Assembly: GCF_036323475.1 (NCBI RefSeq)
Contig: NZ_AP028934.1
Location: forward strand, 2,108,001 to 2,172,000
Direction of reading: 5' to 3'
From: Solobacterium moorei
Lineage (GTDB): Bacteria; Bacillota_I; Bacilli_A; Erysipelotrichales; Erysipelotrichaceae
DNA length: 64,000 nt
The position numbers and the translations under genes are program-made. Within the stretch, counting starts at the first letter, position 1. Each line of letters starts with the position of its first letter. Positions 35,298 to 43,804 of the stretch are shown piece by piece. The notes under the pieces are model-generated. The model was given only the letters and a program-made list of their open reading frames with translations. It searched no databases and was not told the DNA's origin.

Positions 35298-37000
35298 CTC
35301 AAGTGAAAAGTTAAATTCCACTTCTAAGGTACGAAAGTTGAATTTAGTTATTCACCAAGCTCTAGTTGAATTTACTCTTACACTTCTAGTTCAATATAAG
35401 TGCCGATTCTTCGTGTTTTAGGAGGAAAACATTATGTTAACGAAGAATTCACACATGTCTTATTCAGATAGACAGATCATTGAAACTGGTATCGAAAATG
35501 GTTCTACCAAACAAGCTATCGCTACTACCCTTGGTAAAGACAAATCAACCATAGGAAAAGAAATCAAATTCCATCGTGTCCTTGCATACAAATGTAATCT
35601 GCCTCTAGAGTGTGCTAACTACAAACGCTGTAAACATGAACGCCATTGTACTCTGGATTGTATCGATTATGTCCCTTTCAAATGTACTCGCAGGGACAAG
35701 TCACCAGGAGCTTGTAATGGATGTGGAAACTATCGCTCTTGTCGCTATGACAAATATCGATACTCTGCCCTCGATGCACAGCACGACTACCAGATGACAC
35801 TTACATCTTCACGACAAGGTGTCAATGCGACAGTAAATGATATCAAGCAGCTCGGTGAACTCTTATTACCATTGATTAAGAAAGGTCAGTCCATCTACTC
35901 TATTCTTCAAAGCCACAAAGAGATCAAGCTATCCGAAAAGACGATATACAACTATATCGAAAATGGTGTCTTCCAAGATGTGGGTGTATCGATCGGTGCC
36001 ATCGATTTGAAACGTGTCGTAAGACGAAAGATGTCCAAACAAAAGCGCAATACATACAAGCCACGTAAAGACAATCGATACCTGACAGGAAGAAAGTACT
36101 CCGACTTCTTGATATACATGGAAAAGAATCCAAATGCCAAGGTCGTAGAGATGGATACGGTATACAACGACGTGTCCAACGGACCTTTCCTACAGACCTT
36201 CAAATTCAGAGAGTATGACCTGTTGATATGTATCTATCAAACCGTAAAGGACTCCTTACATATGTTGGATGGGATCCTATTATTGGAAAAGATATTAGGA
36301 AAAGAAATGTTCGAAAAAGAAGCCGAGGTCATATTAACCGACAGAGGAAGTGAATTCGTCCTAGCTGAAGAAGCGGAGATACGTGAAGATGGAACTCGCA
36401 GGACACGTATGTTCTACTGTGATTCAATGGCCTCTTGGCAGAAAGGTAGTCTAGAGAACCTACACCTATTGGTAAGAGAGATATGCCCAAAGGGATGTGA
36501 TCTCCATGCATTGGGACTTACATCACAAGAAAAGGCAAATCTCATCAGTATCCATATTAATTCATATCCAAAAGAAAAGCTGCACGGAAGATCATCCATA
36601 CAGCTGCTCCATTTCTACAACGAAGAAATGGCCAAGAAACTCTATGATTTTGGAATTACCGAAATCCCACCAGACGAAGTAATTCTAAAACCATATCTTC
36701 TAAAGTAAGAAGATAACCAAGAAGTTTCAAAATCAATTACACACGAAGGATCGGCATATAACTTTCACCAAACAACGAAGTAGAATCAACTCTTACAAAT
36801 TTTTTGAACAGTAGATTCTGCCTACCTTTCATGCGCTCATTTTTCTGTTACTTCACCTTCATTCTAACTAAAATAAAATCATTTTCAACTTAAAAATAGT
36901 ACCATCTTGGATTATCAATCCTTGCCAGTACTATTTCTGAATGACTTACTTCCACTTTATTGTTTATTCTTTAGAAGTGGAATTTAACTTTTCACTTGAG
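35298..37000 (+). mobile_element. IS30-family element, type 1
   Basis: A 30-bp perfect terminal inverted repeat begins CTCAAGTGAAAAGTTAAATT at 35298 and its inverse ends at 37000. The element is 1703 bp with one intact transposase. About 290 non-coding bases follow the gene. It abuts the second IS30 element with one base between them. Confidence 0.9.
35434..36708 (+). CDS. IS30-family transposase, type 1
   Basis: The protein has 424 residues with a TAGGAGG site. The N-terminal HTH_38 domain reads SYSDRQIIETGIENGSTKQA then IATTLGKDKSTIGKEIKFHR. A Cys-rich segment follows (ECANYKRCKHERHCTLDC, GCGNYRSC). The DDE core has VVEMDTVYND (Asp), ILTDRGSEFV (Asp) and SWQKGSLENLH (Glu). All catalytic residues are present. 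It shares the layout but not the sequence of the IS30 copies at 37.1 and 59.8 kb. Confidence 0.93.
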   Translation: MLTKNSHMSYSDRQIIETGIENGSTKQAIATTLGKDKSTIGKEIKFHRVLAYKCNLPLECANYKRCKHERHCTLDCIDYVPFKCTRRDKSPGACNGCGNYRSCRYDKYRYSALDAQHDYQMTLTSSRQGVNATVNDIKQLGELLLPLIKKGQSIYSILQSHKEIKLSEKTIYNYIENGVFQDVGVSIGAIDLKRVVRRKMSKQKRNTYKPRKDNRYLTGRKYSDFLIYMEKNPNAKVVEMDTVYNDVSNGPFLQTFKFREYDLLICIYQTVKDSLHMLDGILLLEKILGKEMFEKEAEVILTDRGSEFVLAEEAEIREDGTRRTRMFYCDSMASWQKGSLENLHLLVREICPKGCDLHALGLTSQEKANLISIHINSYPKEKLHGRSSIQLLHFYNEEMAKKLYDFGITEIPPDEVILKPYLLK

Positions 37001-37001
37001 C

Positions 37002-38529
37002 AGTTTCAACATAAACGCAACACTCTGTTGCGTTAACATGTGACATGTTATCTTTATTCCTGTGTATCCGTTGGACTCCTATTTTAGATACCAGGAGAAA
37101 ACATTTATGTCAGGTAAACATTTCACACTCGAAGACCGTATCAATATCCTTATGCATGTCAGACAAAATCATTCCATGCGTATGATAGCTGCCGCTTTGA
37201 ATGCCTCTGCTTCTACTGTTTCCAGAGAACTTGAAAAGCATAGGATCCTTGATGAATACTCTGTCTTTCATCCTCTCGCTCCTACCTGCAGCCGAATCAT
37301 GAAGGCCCCTTGGGTATGCAATGGCTGTCCTCGTTTCTCTGCATGTAAAAAAAGAAAGTATCGCTACATCCCTGCACAGGCACATAGTGCTTATGAATCT
37401 ACTCTTCATCTGTCTAGAGAGAAGATCCGTACTGGGGAAAAAGGTCTGAGATTTCTCGATAATCTCGTCACACCTTTGATTCGTGACCAAAGGCAAACCG
37501 TCGCCCACGTATTCTCCACTCATGGTGAACAGATGGGAATATCCCGTTCTACTTTTTACCGCTATGTCAATGACAATAAGCTCACCATCCGCAATATAGA
37601 TCTTCCCAAGCGAGTTCGCTATCCGCTCCTCAAAAAGAATATCAAACGTGGCGATAACACAATGATAGACAATCAATCGTGCCGTGTGGGACGCGATTAT
37701 ACTGCCTTTCAGGAATTCATTGCCCAACATCCGAAAGCTAATATCGCTGAGATGGATTCCGTCATCGGTAAGAAAGGTGTCGGCGAAAAGGTGCTTCTAA
37801 CTCTACTATTACGTAAGAGTAAATTTATGTTTGCCTTCCTAAGGAATAGAAATACACAAGCTTCTGTAACAGAAGTATTCGACTACATCCAAAGGAAAAT
37901 CGGCTTTGCAAGGTTCGCTACTATGTTCCATGTGGTGCTTACAGACAACGGTCCTGAATTCAAGGACCCCATTTCCTTGGAACATGGTACACGCAACGTA
38001 CAGCGCTGTCGTATATTTTATTGTGATTCCCGTGCTTCCCAACAAAAGGGGCGTATTGAAAAGAATCATGAATATATTCGAAAATATCTGCCCCAAGGAA
38101 CTTCCTTTAACGACCTTACACAAGAAAAGGTAAATCTAATGATGAGCCATATCAATTCCGTCAAGCGTGACTCATTGGATGGTCGTTCACCATTTGAATG
38201 TCTCACTAGAGCAGAACTCAAAACAATAAAAAAGCTTGGATTAACACCAATCGATCCAGATGAAGTCAATCTAAGCCTAGACCTAATTCAATAGGTCCCC
38301 GAAGTCCAACGGATACTCGACTTACACAAACTGAACTGTTGCGTTTAGTTGACACCTAAACCCTTCAGTTGTTTTCATTGCGCCCAAAAAGCAAGTATCC
38401 CTACATAGAAGATACCATATTACCATTAAAAAGAGTCATTATAGATTAAAAAATCATCTGATAATGACTACATTAGTTCGTTATCTGTTGCCTTTGCTTA
38501 TCGTGTTGCGTTTACTTTGAAACTTAAGC
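37002..38529 (+). mobile_element. IS30-family element, type 2, copy A
   Basis: It is nearly identical to 59676-61208. Ends are AGTTTCAACATAAACGC on the left and GTTTACTTTGAAACTTAAGC on the right. Copy B starts five bases earlier (AGTTA), so the type 1 element next door seems to have replaced the first bases of this copy. The right end is followed by the 12-bp direct repeat at 38530. Confidence 0.88.
37107..38294 (+). CDS. IS30-family transposase, type 2, copy A
   Basis: The protein has 395 residues from ATG 37107 with CAGGAGAA upstream; the in-frame sequence before it (MYPLDSYFRYQEKTF) lacks a site. HTH_38 is at the N-terminus (FTLEDRINILMHVRQNHSMR, ALNASASTVSRELEKH), then a CxxCxxxxxC cluster (CNGCPRFSACKK). 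The catalytic triad is in IAEMDSVIGKK, VVLTDNGPEFKDP and SQQKGRIEKNHEY. It differs from copy B by only a few residues (LMHVRQ/LIHVKQ, FHPLAP/FHHLAP, TIRNID/TTRNID). Confidence 0.93.
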   Translation: MSGKHFTLEDRINILMHVRQNHSMRMIAAALNASASTVSRELEKHRILDEYSVFHPLAPTCSRIMKAPWVCNGCPRFSACKKRKYRYIPAQAHSAYESTLHLSREKIRTGEKGLRFLDNLVTPLIRDQRQTVAHVFSTHGEQMGISRSTFYRYVNDNKLTIRNIDLPKRVRYPLLKKNIKRGDNTMIDNQSCRVGRDYTAFQEFIAQHPKANIAEMDSVIGKKGVGEKVLLTLLLRKSKFMFAFLRNRNTQASVTEVFDYIQRKIGFARFATMFHVVLTDNGPEFKDPISLEHGTRNVQRCRIFYCDSRASQQKGRIEKNHEYIRKYLPQGTSFNDLTQEKVNLMMSHINSVKRDSLDGRSPFECLTRAELKTIKKLGLTPIDPDEVNLSLDLIQ

Positions 38530-38541
38530 AATCGTGAGGGA
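38530..38541 (+). repeat. Right 12-bp direct repeat around the IS30 pair
   Basis: AATCGTGAGGGA repeats 35285-35296. Removing everything between restores one continuous sequence from the XRE promoter region to 38542. Confidence 0.7.
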
Positions 38542-38596
38542 TTCTGTGGTGGATATTGGGAATAATACGGTCGGAATGGACGATTTTTATAGAAAA

Positions 38597-38624
38597 CGGA
38601 GGGTGAGAATACTCTCTCCCTCCG
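38597..38624 (-). terminator. Terminator after tnpV
   Basis: On the minus strand CGGAGGG-AGAGA...CCCTCCG is followed by TTTTCTATAAAAAT. It lies 7 bases after the tnpV stop. Confidence 0.8.
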
Positions 38625-38630
38625 CAATGT

Positions 38631-39005
38631 CTACGCAAATATTAGATTGTCGTTTACTGCATCTATTGCTGACTGCCTTACTGAATTCATCCGCCGTACC
38701 CATTCCATTTGGTCGGATGTCTTGAACTTTTCCGTGATACCTGCCTTTTCGGCAAGTTCATTTACCAGTCGAAAGAACATATCCTCAGCCTGCTCGTTTA
38801 GATCGGCGAGGTAGTCATTCAACTTTCCGCTCGTCAGTAGATCGGCGTAAACAGTTTTGCGATGCTGTTTCAGATACCGCAGATGCCTTTGCCCCCATAT
38901 CCCGATAGGACGTTCCTCCGGTTCATCGTCACCGGCAATGAGGTAATAATCGCCGACAAGCTCATATTTCAGCCCGGTGCGTTCATCCGTAATGTACTTC
39001 TCCAT
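38631..39005 (-). CDS. tnpV: TnpV-type transposon protein
   Basis: The protein has 124 residues. It matches the TnpV family of Tn4451-like mobilisable transposons and related ICEs: PIGIWGQRHLRYLKQHRKTV, LLTSGKLNDYLADLNEQAED and the end MEWVRRMNSVRQSAIDAVND. The role in transposition is not established. Its ATG overlaps the stop of the upstream 63-residue gene by one base, and both belong to a three-gene unit starting at 39501. The GC-rich codons agree with mobC and parM, so this block and the 26.6-28.8 kb block probably came from one element now split by IS insertions and the four-gene cluster. Confidence 0.8.
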   Translation of the reverse strand: MEKYITDERTGLKYELVGDYYLIAGDDEPEERPIGIWGQRHLRYLKQHRKTVYADLLTSGKLNDYLADLNEQAEDMFFRLVNELAEKAGITEKFKTSDQMEWVRRMNSVRQSAIDAVNDNLIFA

Positions 39006-39196
39006 TATGCTCCCTCCTTTGTGATTACACGCAATTTCTTTGACGGAGCATCAATGATTTTGAGAATCAGTTCATTGACATCCTCTATTGGCTTATCCTC
39101 GTGAATATACTCATTACGAGCCGTCATTAGGCATCCAACAAGCAACCTGTGTTCAAAGTCATCCAAGTAAAAATATTTTCGCTTTGATTTGCGCAT
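39005..39196 (-). CDS. Small basic protein of a conjugative element
   Basis: The protein has 63 residues (KSKRKYFYLDDFEHRLLVGC at the start, NELILKIIDAPSKKLRV later). I do not recognise a named domain. It is placed 2 bases after the upstream gene and overlaps tnpV by one base, so it is co-translated. Proteins of this kind, with a DDFEHRLL-like core, are common small hypotheticals in Clostridia ICEs. Confidence 0.65.
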   Translation of the reverse strand: MRKSKRKYFYLDDFEHRLLVGCLMTARNEYIHEDKPIEDVNELILKIIDAPSKKLRVITKEGA

Positions 39197-39198
39197 TG

Positions 39199-39501
39199 TT
39201 ATTCCTCCCTCAAAAAATCTGTGTACGGAGCGTTGTCCGAAAGAAACGTGTCATGCATAAAAGCTGCTCCGAGGCGAAATCCGATGATAAAACTGTCGAG
39301 ATTTCCTTCGCCGTTGACTACGCCCCAAGCGTTGACATAGGCAAGAAACTTTCTCTTTTCCTCACCTATGAGCTGATTTGTCATTTCTTCTTCGTAATCA
39401 CTCAGTCTCCGCATTTCTTTTTGGGCTGCCGAATTTTGCGTTGAACTTCGTGCCTGCGGATCGATATTTCCGTAGAAGAACTCTTCAATAAATCCTTCCA
39501 T
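39199..39501 (-). CDS. DUF6809-like protein of a conjugative element
   Basis: The protein has 100 residues from ATG 39501 with an AAGGAGG site; a longer frame upstream has none. The recognisable parts are EGFIEEFFYGNIDPQARS at the N-terminus and NGEGNLDSFIIGFRLGAAFM with HDTFLSDN at the C-terminus, which resemble the small family named DUF6809 in ICEs. The function is unknown. It is first of the unit with the 63-residue gene and tnpV, and lies 180 bases from ssrA, near the presumed island end. Confidence 0.65.
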   Translation of the reverse strand: MEGFIEEFFYGNIDPQARSSTQNSAAQKEMRRLSDYEEEMTNQLIGEEKRKFLAYVNAWGVVNGEGNLDSFIIGFRLGAAFMHDTFLSDNAPYTDFLREE

Positions 39502-39569
39502 TCTGATTACCTCCTTGTGCCTATATTGTAGGTGATAGCGGATGATAAATCGAATGTGCGGATATAGCA

Positions 39570-39607
39570 AAAGCACCATCCTGGAATTAACCAAGATGGT
39601 GCTTTTG
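39570..39607 (-). terminator. Hairpin terminator downstream of ssrA
   Basis: AAAAGCACCAT and ATGGTGCTTTT arms (11 bp) flank a 16-base loop. On the minus strand it ends in CTTTTGC and would stop transcription coming from ssrA. Confidence 0.7.
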
Positions 39608-39616
39608 TAATTTGTA

Positions 39617-39679
39617 TCAGAAGGACACTTTCACGGCAAAACCGCCGTTGAAGAAATTGGTGTTCGTCCAATATACATT
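39617..39679 (-). pseudogene. C-terminal gene scrap abutting ssrA
   Basis: Directly after the last base of ssrA the minus strand reads NVYWTNTNFFNGGFAVKVSF and a stop. It has no start and looks like the tail of a longer surface- or repeat-type protein whose body is absent. A gene cut exactly at the tmRNA end is what integration or excision at an att site would leave. Confidence 0.4.
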
Positions 39680-39689
39680 TGGTGGAGCT
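39680..39689 (+). repeat. Putative attR: ssrA 3' terminus
   Basis: TGGTGGAGCT (minus strand AGCTCCACCA) is the end of ssrA and is repeated directly at 20410-20419. The stretch between the copies is 19.3 kb of accessory DNA. Confidence 0.5.
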
Positions 39690-40035
39690 GAGGAGAGTCG
39701 AACTCCTGTCCAAGAATAGTCCCACATTTGTGCATCTACAGTTTATCTCACTGCAAAGTAAGACAATAACCACGACAGTGAGCGAACAAGTTATTGAATT
39801 TACCTGTAAATTGTCGGGTTCGCCCTACAGGCATTAGGTTCACCGTATCCATTTATTTACGCAATCAATACAGAATGGCTAAAGCATTGACCGGGTTGCT
39901 GCAACGCATCTAGCGTTCTTAGGCAGCAAAAGCGAAACTATTTGTTCTATTTGCGTTTAAATTTATTTAGTGATTAGGTCACAACTCCACTGCCGCACAA
40001 ATCAAACATAAACCTGTCGAAACCATGACAGCCCC
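39680..40035 (-). ncRNA. ssrA: tmRNA (ssrA)
   Basis: The RNA is 356 nt. The 5' end GGGGCTGTCATGGTTTCGAC and the 3' end GGAGTTCGACTCTCCTCAGC followed by TCCACCA pair as the tRNA-like domain with T-loop GTTCGACTC and an encoded CCA. The tag frame at 39919-39954 (minus strand) reads A-N-R-T-N-S-F-A-F-A-A and TAA, followed by the pseudoknot region. It rescues stalled ribosomes together with SmpB, encoded 148 bases upstream on the same strand. The tag ends FAFAA instead of the common LALAA or VALAA. Confidence 0.95.
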
Positions 40036-40182
40036 ATAGTTTGTAACGCAATTGGAATATAACACGCTAAGCGTTTCATTGCAAGTATATCGCAGTACCA
40101 TTTTAGCACCAACGAAATACATGTTTTTCATTAAAAGCATCGAAACCACCATGTAATGATTTCGATACTTTTAGATTTATAT

Positions 40183-40644
40183 TTAATGAAACTTTAGTGC
40201 CTTCTCCATTGCACGTTTCGCATCGCGTAACTTCTCTGTTTCACGCTTGTCATAGAGATCTTTACCCTTTGCCAGTGCAATTTCAAGTTTGGCTCTTCCA
40301 TCCTTCAAGTACATGCGCACAGGAATCAATGTATAGCCCTTTAACTTTACTTTCTGATGTAAACGGAATATCTCTAGTTTATGTAACAGCAGCTTTCGAT
40401 CACGTGTTTCATCTACGTTGAAGATATTCCCGTACTTATATGGAGAGATGTGCATTCCTTTAATCCAAGCTTCTCCACGATAAATGGAGATATAGGAATC
40501 TTGAAATTGAATCTTTCCTTGTCTAACTGATTTAATTTCAGTGCCTGTCAAAACAATGCCACACTCAAACTTCTCCTTAAGGAAGTAGTCATGTGAAGCA
40601 CGTCTATTTAGAGCTACTGTTTTTTCATGCGTCTTTTCTACCAT
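40183..40644 (-). CDS. smpB: SsrA-binding protein SmpB
   Basis: The protein has 153 residues. It shows the OB-fold core with GIVLTGTEIKSVRQGKIQFQ, DSYISIYRGEAWIKGMHISP and RKLLLHKLEIFRLHQKVK, then the basic tail DLYDKRETEKLRDAKRAMEK that becomes helical in the ribosomal A site. It binds tmRNA and places it in stalled ribosomes. The start overlaps the end of rnr by 20 bases, so the two are one transcript, and ssrA follows. RNase R, the enzyme that degrades the stalled mRNAs, is thus made with its partner. Confidence 0.95.
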   Translation of the reverse strand: MVEKTHEKTVALNRRASHDYFLKEKFECGIVLTGTEIKSVRQGKIQFQDSYISIYRGEAWIKGMHISPYKYGNIFNVDETRDRKLLLHKLEIFRLHQKVKLKGYTLIPVRMYLKDGRAKLEIALAKGKDLYDKRETEKLRDAKRAMEKALKFH

Positions 40645-42958
40645 GCGTCATCTTCCTTCCGGTTGATTTTCCTTTAAAGAATGATTTCTTATCACTCTGT
40701 TTTATATGCGATGGTTTTGAACCATCAAATTTACCACGTTTTTTGGGTGAGAATGGTTTTTTATCCTTCTTGTCACCGAATTTCCTATCTTCTCTTGGCA
40801 TACGTGTTTGTGAAGAACGACGATCATTTGAGAAACGATCACGTCCTAAAGAGAATCTTGATGGCTTCTTTGCAATCGCAAAGTCTACAGTACCTGCATC
40901 TTTATTCGCATCAATAACTGTTATCTTAATAGGCATGCCAATACGATATGTCTTCTTACGTCTTTGACCTACAAGTTCAAAACGATCTTTATTAAACTCA
41001 TAATAGTCATCATCTAAGTCCGCAACACGAATCATACCTTCTACTGTGTTTTCAAGTTTCACATACATGCCAAAGCTTGTAATACTTGAAATAATACCAG
41101 AATAAGTCTTGCCAATTCTTTCATGCATGTATTCCGCAATCTTCATATCTTCACATGCATATTCAGCATCTTGACTATTTCTTTCGCGAATGCTTGCATG
41201 TTCAGCTTGTGCCTTGCATTTCTCTAGATAAATTGTGCGTTGTTCTAAGTTATCGTTCGCTTGGAAACAATACTTACGTAACATACGATGTACGACCAAA
41301 TCTGGATAACGACGAATCGGAGAAGTAAAGTGTAAATATTCATCTTCTGCTAGGCCAAAGTGTCCAATACAAGAAGCATCATATCGCGCTTTCTGCATAC
41401 ATCTCAATAACATTGTACTTAGTACTGGATATTCTGGAATATCATGTACAGATGCTAAATATCTCTGCAATTCATTTGGATAAATCGCTGTTTTACCTAA
41501 AACCAACTTGTGCCCCATACCCTCGGAGATACGTACAAATTCTTTCATCTTCTTTGCGGTTGGTGACTCATGAATACGATAAATGGATGGTACATCCAAC
41601 CACTTCATATAGTTGGCTACAGATACATTAGCCGCAATCATGCAGTCTTCAATCATTCTTTCCGCATGACCACTCATACGTGCATGTACATCAATTGGAT
41701 GCCCATTCTCATCCACTTCCACTACTGTCTCTGTGCCATCAAAGTCGATAGCACCCTTCGCTGTACGATTTACACGAATTGCATCAGCACAATCTCTTAA
41801 ATCAAAAAAGAGATTGCCTAAATGCTTATACGCTTCTTGTAGTTTTTCATCACCATCTAGAATCTTATTTACATTTGCATATGTCATACGTTCTGTAGAA
41901 CGGATAACACTTGGATAAATGGAGTATTCCTCAATCTTACCACTGTGATTGACATTCATCTGGCATGTGATTGTTAATCTTTCTACATATGGATTTAAAG
42001 AACAGATACCATTACTTAACTCATGTGGTAACATTGGTACAACCCTGTCTGTCACGTATGTAGAACAACCACGTGCAAGAGCTTCCTGATCCAAAGCACT
42101 ATCTTCTGTTACGTAATGCGATACATCTGCAATGGAAACCTTTAACACCCAACCATTTTCAACGGGTGTAACACCCACTGCATCATCAAAGTCTTTCGAG
42201 TCATCGCCATCAATGGTAACGATTGTTTCACTAGTTAAATCAACGCGGTCTTTCTTATCACTTTCCTGAATTTCCTGGGGAATTGTTTTAACCTCTTCCA
42301 TAACAGCTTCAGGGAATTGTGGATCAATATCATGGTCAAGAAGTATCGCAAGAATATCTACTCCTGGATCATCCTTGTAACCAATTACACGTTCAACATA
42401 TACAACAATTGCTGTTCCATACTTCTGTATACGACAAAGAACCTTCATTCCCTCAACAGGAAGAAAATCTTGGTCATATTTTACTGTGATTAATTTATCC
42501 TGTAGCTTTTCATCATCAGGAATAAACTTTAGTCTTTTCCCACGTGGCAAAAACGTACCAATCATAAAATCCTTTGCACGTGTAATTACTCGTAATACTT
42601 CACCATAGGTTTCCCAAGGCTTGCAGCGAACAAGAACAGTATCTCCATCTAGTGCAGTATTTTGATCAGTAGGATCAATCTTAATTGACTCCTTATCTTC
42701 ACGGTCTACAAAACCAAGACCAGAACGATTGATAGAAATTCTACCCGTCATGACTCCAGCCTGCTTTTGTGTTAAATATTGGTTATCATCTGCTCTAAAT
42801 AATAGTAATTCACGTTCTAATTCAGATAATGCTTGGCTTACTTTCACGAAATCCGATGAGGAAGTCATCCCAAGTGCACTTAAAATATCGTCCACTCTAC
42901 GATTCTTTTTTGGATGATTTTCAATATATTCTAATATTCTCTCTTTTAAATTCTCCAT
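40625..42958 (-). CDS. rnr: Ribonuclease R
   Basis: The protein has 777 residues in the RNase II/R order. An N-terminal winged helix (PKKNRRVDDILSALGMTSSS) is followed by two cold-shock domains, then the RNB catalytic domain with TIDGDDSKDFDDAVGV (four Asp that bind Mg) and FTSPIRRYPDLVVHRML. An S1 domain lies at about 630-715 (YSGIISSITSFGMYVKLENT), and a Lys/Arg-rich tail at 720-777 is typical of RNase R, not RNase II. It degrades structured RNA 3' to 5' and takes part in trans-translation. It overlaps smpB. A terminator after secG shows that it has its own promoter. Confidence 0.94.
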   Translation of the reverse strand: MENLKERILEYIENHPKKNRRVDDILSALGMTSSSDFVKVSQALSELERELLLFRADDNQYLTQKQAGVMTGRISINRSGLGFVDREDKESIKIDPTDQNTALDGDTVLVRCKPWETYGEVLRVITRAKDFMIGTFLPRGKRLKFIPDDEKLQDKLITVKYDQDFLPVEGMKVLCRIQKYGTAIVVYVERVIGYKDDPGVDILAILLDHDIDPQFPEAVMEEVKTIPQEIQESDKKDRVDLTSETIVTIDGDDSKDFDDAVGVTPVENGWVLKVSIADVSHYVTEDSALDQEALARGCSTYVTDRVVPMLPHELSNGICSLNPYVERLTITCQMNVNHSGKIEEYSIYPSVIRSTERMTYANVNKILDGDEKLQEAYKHLGNLFFDLRDCADAIRVNRTAKGAIDFDGTETVVEVDENGHPIDVHARMSGHAERMIEDCMIAANVSVANYMKWLDVPSIYRIHESPTAKKMKEFVRISEGMGHKLVLGKTAIYPNELQRYLASVHDIPEYPVLSTMLLRCMQKARYDASCIGHFGLAEDEYLHFTSPIRRYPDLVVHRMLRKYCFQANDNLEQRTIYLEKCKAQAEHASIRERNSQDAEYACEDMKIAEYMHERIGKTYSGIISSITSFGMYVKLENTVEGMIRVADLDDDYYEFNKDRFELVGQRRKKTYRIGMPIKITVIDANKDAGTVDFAIAKKPSRFSLGRDRFSNDRRSSQTRMPREDRKFGDKKDKKPFSPKKRGKFDGSKPSHIKQSDKKSFFKGKSTGRKMTHGRKDA

Positions 42959-43056
42959 AATTCTTCTTTCTGTTACAGCCTGTCTTTAGCTGTATCTATT
43001 CTGTATCTTTGTAATAAGCAATATCCGATAATATTCAATGTTTCTTCGTAAGAAAA

Positions 43057-43074
43057 AACCGGCTTTCACCGGTT
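43057..43074 (-). terminator. Terminator of secG
   Basis: On the minus strand AACCGG-TGAAAG-CCGGTT is followed by TTTTT, overlapping the last bases of the secG stop codon. Confidence 0.85.
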
Positions 43075-43297
43075 ACTTAATCACTCTTATCGCGATAACT
43101 AAAGCAAAAAATGCAATTCCAAGTACCAACGTTAGATTAGAAATGACCTTTTCAGATCCTCTCTCCTTTGTGTTGGCAAATAGATTTAATCCGCCATTTC
43201 CAGTAAATGCACTAGAAATACCGTCAGATTTTCCACCCTGTAATAGTGATAAAATAATCAGCAAAGCCGATACAACCATTAATATAGCGTTAAGCAT
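43073..43297 (-). CDS. secG: Protein translocase subunit SecG
   Basis: The protein has 74 residues with two membrane helices (NAILMVVSALLIILSLLQ; VISNLTLVLGIAFFALVIAI) joined by the conserved loop GGKSDGISSAFTGNGGLNLF. It is the small helper subunit of the SecYEG channel. Position upstream of rnr-smpB-ssrA is the classical Firmicute order, though a terminator separates it from rnr here. Confidence 0.93.
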   Translation of the reverse strand: MLNAILMVVSALLIILSLLQGGKSDGISSAFTGNGGLNLFANTKERGSEKVISNLTLVLGIAFFALVIAIRVIK

Positions 43298-43362
43298 CTA
43301 AAAAGCTCCTTTCGCTTGCCACAGTATTATAACATCGGTTTATATTGATGTCCAATATCACT

Positions 43363-43745
43363 TTATTCCTTCTCGAAATTCTCGCCTTCTGGCACTGTAG
43401 GTTGTGGTTTAGCAACAACTCTCCTTACCCCTTGTTTCTTTTATATAAATGATGCCAAGTGTAATATCATCCGCTAGACATAGGATATATCCTAAACCAA
43501 AGCGTCCCTGACGCATTACATAGAATGGATTCCAAAGTATAAAGTAATACGTGTTGCAAGAATTGATTTTCCTAATACCTTTGCGTCCTTTGACAACACC
43601 CCGCGAATAACAACTACTACAAGAGCTACAGTTGCTAACGCAAAGAATAATTTTCTACCAAATACAGTTACCACAACAGAACTATTGATCCTAAAGTGTG
43701 ATAACTGTGACGCAATTAGTGCAATACTTACATTGTTGATTATAC
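43363..43745 (-). pseudogene. Decayed membrane-protein gene
   Basis: Translated pieces appear in different frames of the minus strand: NVSIALIASQLSHFRINSSV, then FALATVALVVVVIRGVLSKD, then FYVMRQGRFGLGYILCLADD with ITLGIIYIKETRG, then VVAKPQPTVPEGENFEKE and a stop at 43363. They read like one small protein with two or three membrane helices, broken by at least two frameshifts. I cannot name the family (RDD-like is a guess). It fills the gap between secG and the phosphodiesterase gene. Confidence 0.5.
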
Positions 43746-43804
43746 AAAATTAATACATTCTAAATTATTCATACTAGTTTTCTACTCGAAACATGCATGC
43801 ATAA

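Noticed and set aside
38534-38640. Plus-strand frame reading VVDIGNNTVGMDDFYRKR, resembling a ParM phosphate-1 motif
   Set aside because: It would be on the opposite strand from the headless parM, has no ribosome site, and runs straight into the tnpV terminator hairpin; chance or a tiny scrap.
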